This document shows, piece after piece, positions 38,191-45,602 of a stretch of 64,000 bases of DNA (its first letter is position 1; every line of letters begins with the position of its first letter). Source of the DNA: Pseudomonas yamanorum (GTDB lineage Bacteria > Pseudomonadota > Gammaproteobacteria > Pseudomonadales > Pseudomonadaceae); the NCBI RefSeq assembly GCF_900105735.1, contig NZ_LT629793.1:3658001-3722000 (forward strand), written 5' to 3'. Under the pieces are notes generated by a model. The model was not told the origin of the DNA, made no database searches, and saw nothing but the letters and a program-made list of their open reading frames with translations. Position numbers and translations under genes: made by a program.

Positions 38191-38648
38191 GTGTTGGTGA
38201 CTGCGGCGCGCAGCTGATGCAGCGCGTCGTGGTCAAGGTTGGCGGTTTCGGCCGCCAGTCCTTCAAGCCACGCTTGAGCTCCCGCCTTGGCCATCGGCCA
38301 AACCTGCGCAACGCCTTCCAGGCGCGATAACAGCAGCCGCTCAGCTTCCAGCTCCAGGGCCTTGACCCGCTCCCGTAACGCTCCCAGCTCAGCATCCTGC
38401 TGCGCCATGGCCCGCCATTGCGTGCGCACTTGCCGCAGCGGCCCGACCACCTCCGCCTGCCACGGCTCAGCGACCTGCCGCAGTGCCTGCAAACGCGACG
38501 TTTCCGGCGCCACGCCACGCTGCTCCAGCCACAACCCGCACAACATCAGGCACACATCAGCCCCTTGCGCCTGCAAGCGCAGGCACGCGTCCTCGACGCC
38601 CGGGCGGGCGTAAGTCGAGAGGGCAAAGCTCCACAGGTCAGCGCACAT
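38187..38648 (-). CDS. TIGR02444 family protein
   Basis: 153 aa. Opens MCADLWSFALSTYARPGVED, then ACLRLQAQGADVCLMLCGLW and LQALRQVAEPWQAEVVGPLR, the pattern of the short TIGR02444 family found next to ABC-F genes in gamma-proteobacteria. No function is known. Start at 38648 is chosen by family similarity; an ATG at 38672 adds eight residues. It overlaps the end of algP by 4 bp (tail to tail) and is divergent from the ABC-F gene 50 bp away. Confidence 0.82.
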   Translation of the reverse strand: MCADLWSFALSTYARPGVEDACLRLQAQGADVCLMLCGLWLEQRGVAPETSRLQALRQVAEPWQAEVVGPLRQVRTQWRAMAQQDAELGALRERVKALELEAERLLLSRLEGVAQVWPMAKAGAQAWLEGLAAETANLDHDALHQLRAAVTNT

Positions 38649-38698
38649 ATTCACACCCAAGCCAGCGGCCAACGAAGCTGGTAGACTCCGCCGCCATT

Positions 38699-40609
38699 AT
38701 GATCCGACTTCAAAGCCTAACATTACAGCGTGGCCCGCAACGTCTTCTCGAAGACGCCGAGCTGACCCTGCACGCCGGTCACAAAGCCGGCCTGATCGGT
38801 GCCAATGGCGCCGGCAAATCCACATTGTTCGCCTTGCTGCTGGGTGAGCTGACGCCTGATTCCGGGGACTGTCTGCTACCGGCCGACTGGCGCATTGCCC
38901 ATATGCGCCAGGAGATCGACACCCTCGATCGCATTGCGATCGACTACGTGCTCGATGGCGACCTGCGCCTGCGCCAGGTGCAACACGACCTCGCCGAGGC
39001 CGAGAAAGCCCAGGACGGTGCCGCACAGGCCCGCCTGCACTCGGAACTGGACAGCGCCGACGGCTATACCGCCGACGCCCGCGCCCGCAAGATGCTGGCC
39101 GGCCTTGGCTTTACCAACGAACAGATGGACCGCCCGGTCGCCGACTTCTCCGGCGGCTGGCGCATGCGCCTGAACCTGGCCCAGGCACTGATGTGCCCCT
39201 CGGACCTGTTGCTGCTCGATGAACCGACCAACCACTTGGACCTCGATGCGATCCTGTGGCTGGAAGACTTCCTGAAAAGCTACCCGGGCACCTTGCTGCT
39301 GATTTCCCACGACCGGGACTTCCTCGACGCCGTGGTCGACAACATCGCTCACGTCGACCAGAAGAAAATCACCCTGTACCGCGGTGGCTACAGCGCCTTC
39401 GAACGCGCCCGCGCCGAACGCCTGGCCCAGCAACAGCAGGCGTACGAGAAGCAGCAGGCGCAACGCGCGCACATGGAAAGCTACATCGCCCGGTTCAAGG
39501 CCCAGGCCACCAAAGCCCGTCAGGCCCAGAGCCGGATCAAGGCCCTGGAGCGCATGGAAGAACTGTCGGCGGCCCACGTCGATTCACCGTTCGACTTTGT
39601 GTTTCGCGAGTCGGTGAAAATCTCCAGCCCGCTGCTCGACCTGTCCGACGCCCGCCTGGGTTATGGCGACAAGACCATCCTCGAGAAGGTCAAGTTGCAG
39701 CTCACCCCCGGCGCGCGGATCGGCCTGCTCGGCCCCAACGGTGCGGGCAAGTCGACCCTGATCAAAAACCTCTCGGGCGAATTGCAGCCTTTGGCCGGTC
39801 GCCTGGTGCGCGGTGAGAACCTGGTGGTGGGCTATTTCGCCCAGCACCAGTTGGACTCCCTCGACGCCAAGGCCAGCCCGCTGCTGCACTTGCAGCGCCT
39901 GGCGCCGACTGAGCGCGAACAGACCCTGCGGGACTTCCTCGGTGGTTTCGACTTCCGCGGTGCGCGCATCGACGAGCCAGTGCTGAATTTCTCCGGTGGC
40001 GAAAAGGCCCGCCTGGCCCTGGCGTTGATCGCCTGGGACCGGCCAAACCTGCTGCTGCTCGACGAACCGACCAACCACCTGGACCTGGAAATGCGCCTGG
40101 CGCTGACCATGGCGCTGCAGGAATTCAGCGGCGCGGTGTTGGTGGTGTCTCACGATCGGCACCTGCTCAAGAGCACCACGGATAACTTCCTGCTGGTGGC
40201 TGACGGCAAGGTCGAGGAGTTCGACGGCGACCTGGAAGACTACGCCCGTTGGCTGTCGGACTACCGCCTGCGCAACGCGCCGGTCAGCAACACCCCGGTC
40301 AACCCGGACAAGACCGACAAGAAGGCCCAGCGCCAGGCCGCTGCTGCCCTGCGACAGCAGTTGGCACCGCACAAGCGTGAAGCCGACAAGCTGGAGGCCG
40401 AGTTGGGCAAGATCCACGAGAAGCTGGCGAAGATCGAAACCAGCCTCGGTGACAGCGCCGTGTACGAGCCGGCCCGCAAGGATGAATTGCGCGACCTGCT
40501 GGCCGAGCAGGCCAAGCTCAAGGTACGTGAAGCACAGTTGGAGGAGACCTGGATGGAAGCCCTCGAACTGTTGGAGTCCTTGCAAGCGGAGTTGGAGGCG
40601 CTGTCCTGA
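38699..40609 (+). CDS. ABC-F family ATPase (YheS-like)
   Basis: 636 aa, matching E. coli YheS (637). Two nucleotide-binding domains: Walker A GANGAGKST and GPNGAGKST, signatures DFSGGWRMRLNLA and NFSGGEKARLALA, Walker B LLLLDEPTNHLDL in both, joined by a charged linker with YEKQQAQRAHMESYIARFK. A C-terminal coiled coil follows. No membrane segments. ABC-F proteins act on stalled ribosomes rather than in transport. The stop overlaps the next ATG (TGATGG), coupling it to the MscS-like gene. Confidence 0.92.
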   Translation: MIRLQSLTLQRGPQRLLEDAELTLHAGHKAGLIGANGAGKSTLFALLLGELTPDSGDCLLPADWRIAHMRQEIDTLDRIAIDYVLDGDLRLRQVQHDLAEAEKAQDGAAQARLHSELDSADGYTADARARKMLAGLGFTNEQMDRPVADFSGGWRMRLNLAQALMCPSDLLLLDEPTNHLDLDAILWLEDFLKSYPGTLLLISHDRDFLDAVVDNIAHVDQKKITLYRGGYSAFERARAERLAQQQQAYEKQQAQRAHMESYIARFKAQATKARQAQSRIKALERMEELSAAHVDSPFDFVFRESVKISSPLLDLSDARLGYGDKTILEKVKLQLTPGARIGLLGPNGAGKSTLIKNLSGELQPLAGRLVRGENLVVGYFAQHQLDSLDAKASPLLHLQRLAPTEREQTLRDFLGGFDFRGARIDEPVLNFSGGEKARLALALIAWDRPNLLLLDEPTNHLDLEMRLALTMALQEFSGAVLVVSHDRHLLKSTTDNFLLVADGKVEEFDGDLEDYARWLSDYRLRNAPVSNTPVNPDKTDKKAQRQAAAALRQQLAPHKREADKLEAELGKIHEKLAKIETSLGDSAVYEPARKDELRDLLAEQAKLKVREAQLEETWMEALELLESLQAELEALS

Positions 40610-41172
40610 TGGAGGCGCTGCAACTGCCACTGCCGGCCCAATGGATCGCGCCGATCTGGGTGGCCGTACAGATTCTGCTGATCCTGCTGGCCGGCTATCT
40701 CGCTCAGCGTTTCGTCGCCAAATGCCTGAACCGCCTGGGGGAACGTTATCCGTTCCCGCCGCAGTTGCTGATGCCCCTGCGCGGCGGCCTGCGCTGGCTG
40801 ATCATGGGCAGTGCGCTGATCTTTGTGCTGGAGCGCTTGGGCGTGTCCGCCACGGTGCTGTGGACGGCGTTGTCGGGCTTTGTGGCGGTGGCCGCAGTGG
40901 CGTTCTTCGCCATGTGGTCGGTGTTGTCGAACCTGCTGTGCGCCATTCTGATCTTCACCGTCGGGCCGTTCCGCTTGGGCGACGTGGTCGAGTTGGTGGA
41001 CACCGTCGACAAGCCCGGCGTCAAAGGCCGGGTGGTGGCGATCAACCTGCTCTACACCACGCTGATCGAAGTGGAAGAGGCCGGTACCGGCAGTGTCATG
41101 GTGCAAGTGCCCAACAGCCTGTTCTTCCAGCGCTCGGTGCGCCGTTGGCGCGGCAGCGACATACTGCCTTAA
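40609..41172 (+). CDS. Small mechanosensitive channel (MscS) domain protein
   Basis: 187 aa. Three N-terminal membrane segments (~15-35, ~60-80, ~85-115) and the MscS pore and beta-domain region (FFAMWSVLSNLLCAILIFTV, GPFRLGDVVELVDT, GRVVAINLLYTTLIE, VQVPNSLFFQRSVRRW). It is shorter than MscS (286) and lacks most of the C-terminal cage domain. Overlaps the ABC-F gene by one base. Osmotic-shock release is the family role; conduction by so short a form is unproven. Confidence 0.85.
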   Translation: MEALQLPLPAQWIAPIWVAVQILLILLAGYLAQRFVAKCLNRLGERYPFPPQLLMPLRGGLRWLIMGSALIFVLERLGVSATVLWTALSGFVAVAAVAFFAMWSVLSNLLCAILIFTVGPFRLGDVVELVDTVDKPGVKGRVVAINLLYTTLIEVEEAGTGSVMVQVPNSLFFQRSVRRWRGSDILP

Positions 41173-41193
41173 CCTTTGGCGAGAGAGCTTGCC

Positions 41194-41291
41194 GTGGCGA
41201 GGGAGCTTGCTCCCGCTGGGCTGCGTAGCAGCCCCAAAAAAAGCCGGGAGCGCTACGCACTCCAGCGGGAGCAAGCTCCCTCGCCACAAAG
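41194..41291. repeat. REP-like inverted repeat, GGGAGCTTGCTCCC class
   Basis: Arms GTGGCGAGGGAGCTTGCTCC and its complement GCGGGAGCAAGCTCCCTCGC, each itself partly palindromic, flank a ~50-bp core containing GGCTGCGTAGCAGCC and GGAGCGCTACGCACTCC. It lies between the MscS-like gene and the RhtB gene. A third subclass of interspersed palindrome in this window. Confidence 0.85.
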
Positions 41292-41375
41292 GCGCACCCC
41301 AAAATTTTTGTAGCCATTTCTCGGCCAGCAGCGTTAGTTTAGAAACATTCAGCAAACTCAGCTCTGAGGTGTGTA

Positions 41376-42008
41376 ATGGCGCTCGACACATGGCTGGCCT
41401 TTTTCCTGGCCAGTTGGATCATCAGTCTTTCTCCTGGCGCTGGCGCCATTGCCTCGATGTCCAGCGGCCTGCAATACGGTTTCCTGCGCGGTTACTGGAA
41501 TGCCCTGGGCCTGCAACTGGGCCTGGCGATGCAAATCGCCGTGGTTGCCGGCGGCCTGGGTGCGATTCTCGCGGCATCTTCCACCGCGTTCTATGCGATC
41601 AAGTGGTTCGGTGTGGCGTACCTGGTGTACCTGGCCATCAAGCAATGGCGCGCGCTGCCAACCGACCTTAGCGATGACGCGGCGATTCGCCCGATCGGCA
41701 AACCGATGGCGATGATGTTCCGTGGGTTCCTGGTCAACGCCAGCAACCCCAAGGCCCTGGTGTTCATGCTGGCGGTGTTGCCACAGTTCGTGAACCCGCA
41801 GGCGCCGTTGCTGAACCAGTACCTGATCCTGGGCGCGACGATGATCTGCGTGGACATGATCGTGATGGCTGGCTACACCGGGCTCGCATCGAAAGTGTTG
41901 CGCTTGCTGCGCACACCGAAACAGCAGAAACGCATGAACCGCACGTTTGCTGGCTTGTTCGTCGGCGCGGCAGGGTTCCTGGCCAGTTTGCATCGCGCAA
42001 CGGCGTAA
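41376..42008 (+). CDS. LysE/RhtB family amino acid exporter
   Basis: 210 aa with about six membrane helices. The RhtB opening WLAFFLASWIISLSPGAGAI, then GLQYGFLRGYWNALGLQLGL and GFLVNASNPKALVFMLAVLP are family hallmarks. These proteins export homoserine, threonine, lysine or related compounds; the substrate here is not predictable. It stands alone between two repeats. Confidence 0.9.
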   Translation: MALDTWLAFFLASWIISLSPGAGAIASMSSGLQYGFLRGYWNALGLQLGLAMQIAVVAGGLGAILAASSTAFYAIKWFGVAYLVYLAIKQWRALPTDLSDDAAIRPIGKPMAMMFRGFLVNASNPKALVFMLAVLPQFVNPQAPLLNQYLILGATMICVDMIVMAGYTGLASKVLRLLRTPKQQKRMNRTFAGLFVGAAGFLASLHRATA

Positions 42009-42023
42009 TTCACGAAACCGGAT

Positions 42024-42119
42024 CAAAAATGTGGGAGCTGGCTTGCCTGCGATAGCATCACCCTGGTGTAACTGATACACCGAGGTGTCTGCATCGCAGG
42101 CAAGCCAGCTCCCACATTG
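42024..42119. repeat. REP-type inverted repeat pair
   Basis: Arms AATGTGGGAGCTGGCTTGCC and GGCAAGCCAGCTCCCACATT with TGCGAT extensions; the spacer has the inner dyad GGTGTAACTGATACACC. A variant class (GCTGGCTTGCCTGCGAT). It lies between the convergent RhtB and envelope-cluster genes. Confidence 0.88.
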
Positions 42120-42146
42120 GTTTTATGTCGGTAGCGTGATTTTCGT

Positions 42147-42890
42147 TCAGCGCAGGATCTTCGGCGCTTCATCCCGTGGCAGGTTATTGCGCAATGCAGG
42201 CTGCCCCGGTTGCTCCTGATAAACACCGCCCAGTTGCTCGGCCAACTGCCGCGCAACATCCTCGCCCAACGCCTTCGACACTTCCCGCACCACGCGAGGC
42301 CGGTTCAGGCTCACGCGCACGTCACGGTTGTTCACCAGCTTGGTGTCCTGGCCTTCGCCCATGGCGGTAAACGCCGAGGTGATCTCAAAGGTGCGGGTGT
42401 TGATCAGGCTGAAATCCGCCACCAGCGTCAGGCCCAGCACCGCCGAATAACTGTTGGTGTGGTCCAGGGCGTTGACGTCCTGGGTGAAGTCGATGTCCGA
42501 CAAGGTGCCGAACAACACGTAGTCCGCGCCCTTGAAGTTACCGGCCTTGATCCGCTTGATCACGTCATACACATCGCCCTTGGCGTCAGCGGTGTAAGGC
42601 GTGCCCTGCACCAGTTGGAACTGCCGCGACTTGAGGATTTCACCCTTGATGTCGCCGCTGAACTTGCGCAGTTCGGTCTGCTCGATGTAGCTGTTGCGGC
42701 TCTCGTACTCGCTGTAGCTCGAGCCGCCGCTGGCGTTGTAGGCGCTGGCCTGGAAGTTGTTGCTGGCCGCGACCTGGTGGATGTACTCCTCCACCCGGGC
42801 CTCGTAGGCCAGGTCGGTCACCGCGATCTTCGGTGCGGCCGAGGCGCCAAAGGCGCACAGCAGGCCGATCATGCCGATCCATGCACGCAT
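42147..42890 (-). CDS. LpoB/CsgG-like periplasmic protein, last gene of envelope cluster
   Basis: 247 aa. Signal peptide MRAWIGMIGLLCAFGASAA without a lipobox cysteine. The body has a CsgG/LpoB-like core (ADYVLFGTLSDIDF, VADFSLINTRTFEITSAF). A Ser/Tyr/Asn-rich stretch (residues ~45-75) is unusual. It follows lpoB by 3 bp in an operon with YcfL and a COG3014 protein. A role in cell-envelope assembly is inferred from neighbours only. Confidence 0.75.
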   Translation of the reverse strand: MRAWIGMIGLLCAFGASAAPKIAVTDLAYEARVEEYIHQVAASNNFQASAYNASGGSSYSEYESRNSYIEQTELRKFSGDIKGEILKSRQFQLVQGTPYTADAKGDVYDVIKRIKAGNFKGADYVLFGTLSDIDFTQDVNALDHTNSYSAVLGLTLVADFSLINTRTFEITSAFTAMGEGQDTKLVNNRDVRVSLNRPRVVREVSKALGEDVARQLAEQLGGVYQEQPGQPALRNNLPRDEAPKILR

Positions 42891-42893
42891 TGT

Positions 42894-43481
42894 TTAGCGC
42901 TCCGTGGTCTTGCGGATTTCTTTTTCGTCCATCCATTCGGCCAGGCCGCTTTCAACGTCAATCAGTTGCAGGCTGAACTTGTAGAACACGTCCTTGTAGT
43001 CCGAGCTGCGCTTGACGATGGAGCTGATGGAGCCTTCCAGACGGTATTTGGCGGCGACCATGTTGCCGGTCTTGCTGACGGTCGACTTCTTGTACAGGCC
43101 GCTCTGGTTCTGCAGCTTCAGCTGGTCGACCTGGCTTTGCATGTCGGTGTTGTCGCTGGCGAAGCGGGCGGTGCCGGTCTTCATCAGCTGGGTCTTGATC
43201 GAGGTGGTGATCTCGCGGGTATCGATGTACTCGCTGGTCTTGTTCTTCACGTCATACACCTGCACCACCGGGCGGCCCTGGAGGATGCCGGACTGGGCCA
43301 GGGAGCGGGTCATGCTTTCGGCGATCATCTGCAGGTCGGTGGAACCGAACTCGTTGGTCACCAGTTCCACGGCTTTGGTGTCGCCGTAGCTGATGTTTTT
43401 ACCGCCCAGTACCGGCGAGGTGTTGGCGCAGCCGCTGGCTAGAACGGCCACCACGGCGAGGAACGAGAAGCGTGCAAACAT
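42894..43481 (-). CDS. lpoB: Penicillin-binding protein activator LpoB-like lipoprotein
   Basis: 195 aa. Signal peptide with lipobox LASGCANTSP. The domain contains ISYGDTKAVELVTNEFGSTD, QMIAESMTRSLAQSG, YRLEGSISSIVKRSSDY and FSLQLIDVESGLAEWMDEKE, as in outer-membrane LpoB, which stimulates PBP1b. The ATG at 43481 follows a 35-bp gap from ycfL. Pseudomonas also uses LpoP for PBP1b, so the partner of this protein should be regarded as open. Confidence 0.8.
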   Translation of the reverse strand: MFARFSFLAVVAVLASGCANTSPVLGGKNISYGDTKAVELVTNEFGSTDLQMIAESMTRSLAQSGILQGRPVVQVYDVKNKTSEYIDTREITTSIKTQLMKTGTARFASDNTDMQSQVDQLKLQNQSGLYKKSTVSKTGNMVAAKYRLEGSISSIVKRSSDYKDVFYKFSLQLIDVESGLAEWMDEKEIRKTTER

Positions 43482-43516
43482 GGGGATGTCTCTCTGAAAC
43501 TGAATGAGTGGGCGGA

Positions 43517-43888
43517 TCAAGGCGTCTTCACTTCCAGGCGGAAGTCGGCGGCCTGGGGCAGATTGGCGATGGCCGGCAGGAAGGTCGCCTGGTTGGCGTA
43601 GAGGTTCAGCACTTTCCAGGTATCTTCGTCGCCCACCGGGAAGCCGTCGGCACCCAGCCAGGCGAAGCGGTAATACATCATCTGGTTGCTGCTGGTGATA
43701 TTGCTCAACTGCACCTTGGCGGTCAGGAAACCGTTTTCCCGGGCGACGCGGATGGCGCCCACTGCGATGCCCTTGAACTTGCCCATCACCACGATTTTGC
43801 TCGCGGCGCTGCCGGGTTCCGGCGGTGGCGGGGTGGCGCAACCGGCCAGCAGGATCAGCGCCAGGGCGCCGAGGATGAAATGACGCAT
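43517..43888 (-). CDS. YcfL family (DUF1425) lipoprotein
   Basis: 123 aa. Signal peptide and lipobox (LALILLAGCATPPPP). Domain: VQLSNITSSNQMMYYRFAWL, GADGFPVGDEDTWKVLNLY, the YcfL/DUF1425 core. In E. coli ycfL is directly upstream of lpoB, the same order as here. Function unknown; location in the outer membrane is expected. Start at 43888 by lipobox and RBS AAGGAG. Confidence 0.87.
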   Translation of the reverse strand: MRHFILGALALILLAGCATPPPPEPGSAASKIVVMGKFKGIAVGAIRVARENGFLTAKVQLSNITSSNQMMYYRFAWLGADGFPVGDEDTWKVLNLYANQATFLPAIANLPQAADFRLEVKTP

Positions 43889-43898
43889 AGCGTGCTCC

Positions 43899-45296
43899 TT
43901 AAGGTTGTTTGAGAGTGGCGACGGCCTGGGGCGGATTGCTCTGCACCACATGGGCCGCAAGACCGCCGGCGAAGACCTGGTTGCCGACCACCCGCAGGGT
44001 GATCACCTGGTAGCGCTGATCGGCCTTGACCGTCACCAGCGTGCCGCCCAGGGCGTTGGGCAGGCTGACCTGGTGTTCGCCGTGCTTGAGGCGCAGGCGA
44101 GTCACCTGGGTCATGTCCGGCAGGGTGCGCCAGGTGCGGGTGTCGGCGCCTTCGGTGACGGCCGAGGCGATGCCGAGTACCAGGCCCGCCATGGGGTTGG
44201 TCTTGTTCAGGTTGTTCTGGGTGATGCCGCGGGTGACGGCGCGCACGGTGGTGCGCAGGATGATGCCCGGCATGTCATCCCGCAGGGCGCGGCGGGACAT
44301 GACGGTGGTGCTGTTGAGGGCCGTGAGGTTCTGCTGCTGACCGTCGACACCGATCTGGGCGAAGGTCGCGGTGGAGGTGTCGGGCTTGATCACCGGGAAC
44401 GACAGCGGGGTGATCACCAGGTGGCCGTCGATGGGGATCGGCAACGGCAGGCGAATCGAGTCGCGAGCCGGTGCCAGGCCGCTTTGCACCACGATCAGCA
44501 CGTCGGTCTCGTCGGCGCCGACTTTGGACTTGTCCAGGTTGAGCAGGGCCTGTTCCAGCAGTGGGGTGTTGGGGCGCAGCTCGGCAGCCTTGCGATAACC
44601 CGGTGCGGCCAGGTCTTTTTCGCCCAGGGCTTCGTAGACGAAGCCGGCGAGGTAATGGCTGAACGCGCTCTGGTAGCTGTTTTTCAGGCCGACCACTTCC
44701 GGGGCGTCGAGGCTTTCCACCGGGTAGCCGCGCAGGTCCTTGAACTGGGTGCTGATGCCCTGGCGCTCGGCTTCGTTCTCGCTCTTGAGGTATTCCTTGT
44801 CCCGCAGGTCGGCGATCACTGCCTCGCGTTCGTGGGTTTTCTTGATCTCGGTACGGGCACCGTCGAAGTCGTTCAGCGCCAGCAGGTTCAGGGCCATCTG
44901 GGTGGTGAGCATGACTTTTTCGTAGTCGTAGCCTTCGTAGCGGCGGACCTTGTCATTGACCAGGAAGGCACCGAACTGCGCGAGGTACTTGTCGGTGTCG
45001 AACTTGACCGACTCTTCCCACTTGTAGACTTGCAGGTCGGCACTGCGCCAGGCGGTCTGGCTGCCGGTCAGGTCGCCCTTGGCCCGCAACAACTCGCCCT
45101 TTTCGAAGTAGTAGAGAAGGTCCTTGTCGTCGCCGGTGTTGTTCTTTTCAAGCAGGGTCAGCGCGCCGTCGACATTGCCGGTGGCCAACTGCTGATTGGT
45201 GGCTTGCAGCTCAGTGTCGTAGCTGCGAAACATCGAACAACCGGACAGCAAGGTGACTGCTGCGAGCGCGAGCGAGGTAAAGGCGCGAGATACCAT
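43899..45296 (-). CDS. COG3014 family lipoprotein
   Basis: 465 aa. Signal peptide with lipobox (VTLLSGCSMF). The first half is TPR-like (LLYYFEKGELLRAKGDLTGS, YLAGFVYEALGEKDLAAPGY), the second beta-rich (FPVIKPDTSTATFAQIGVDG, ALGGTLVTVKADQRYQVITL). COG3014 proteins accompany ycfL-lpoB in several gamma-proteobacteria; no activity is known. First gene of the four-gene unit; its stop is 10 bp before ycfL. An in-frame ATG at 45383 lies before the signal peptide and is ignored. Confidence 0.82.
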   Translation of the reverse strand: MVSRAFTSLALAAVTLLSGCSMFRSYDTELQATNQQLATGNVDGALTLLEKNNTGDDKDLLYYFEKGELLRAKGDLTGSQTAWRSADLQVYKWEESVKFDTDKYLAQFGAFLVNDKVRRYEGYDYEKVMLTTQMALNLLALNDFDGARTEIKKTHEREAVIADLRDKEYLKSENEAERQGISTQFKDLRGYPVESLDAPEVVGLKNSYQSAFSHYLAGFVYEALGEKDLAAPGYRKAAELRPNTPLLEQALLNLDKSKVGADETDVLIVVQSGLAPARDSIRLPLPIPIDGHLVITPLSFPVIKPDTSTATFAQIGVDGQQQNLTALNSTTVMSRRALRDDMPGIILRTTVRAVTRGITQNNLNKTNPMAGLVLGIASAVTEGADTRTWRTLPDMTQVTRLRLKHGEHQVSLPNALGGTLVTVKADQRYQVITLRVVGNQVFAGGLAAHVVQSNPPQAVATLKQP

Positions 45297-45602
45297 TGAG
45301 GAGCTTCTTCCCTGAACGTAATCGGCCGAATGTGCTGGTCGGGCCGAATCACCAATGGCAGGAAGGTGTCGCAATCCTGCCAATTCCTCATAAAAAGAGG
45401 AGCCAAAATGCCATTTCGCAATAACGAAGGCGCGGCATTATAAGCTGCATTGCTGGCAAAACAATGGCCTTTTGGATCCTATTTCCAGAGAGGATGCCAG
45501 CATCCGCCCCTTGGTAATCCCAACCCAGATCACTAACACCTTGAGTCAAAACCCGTAAGGTTTGACAATGTGTTACTTCGTATTTCCATTTGAGATTCAT
45601 TC
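45297..45602. other. 306-bp divergent intergenic region
   Basis: Separates the COG3014 operon from the FTR1 gene. The imperfect dyad GTCAAAACC-CGTAA-GGTTTGAC (45545-45566) stands about 37 bp before the FTR1 ATG and may be an operator or hairpin. An 11-codon reading frame at 45408 has AGGAG in front but no other support. No Fur box was recognised. Confidence 0.5.

Noticed and set aside
45408..45443. 11-codon frame MPFRNNEGAAL with AGGAG in front
   Set aside because: Too short to support as a gene; no terminator, no known leader peptide pattern.
45541..45602. Fur box upstream of the FTR1 gene
   Set aside because: Only GAGATTCATTC-like partial similarity; not close enough to the 19-bp consensus.
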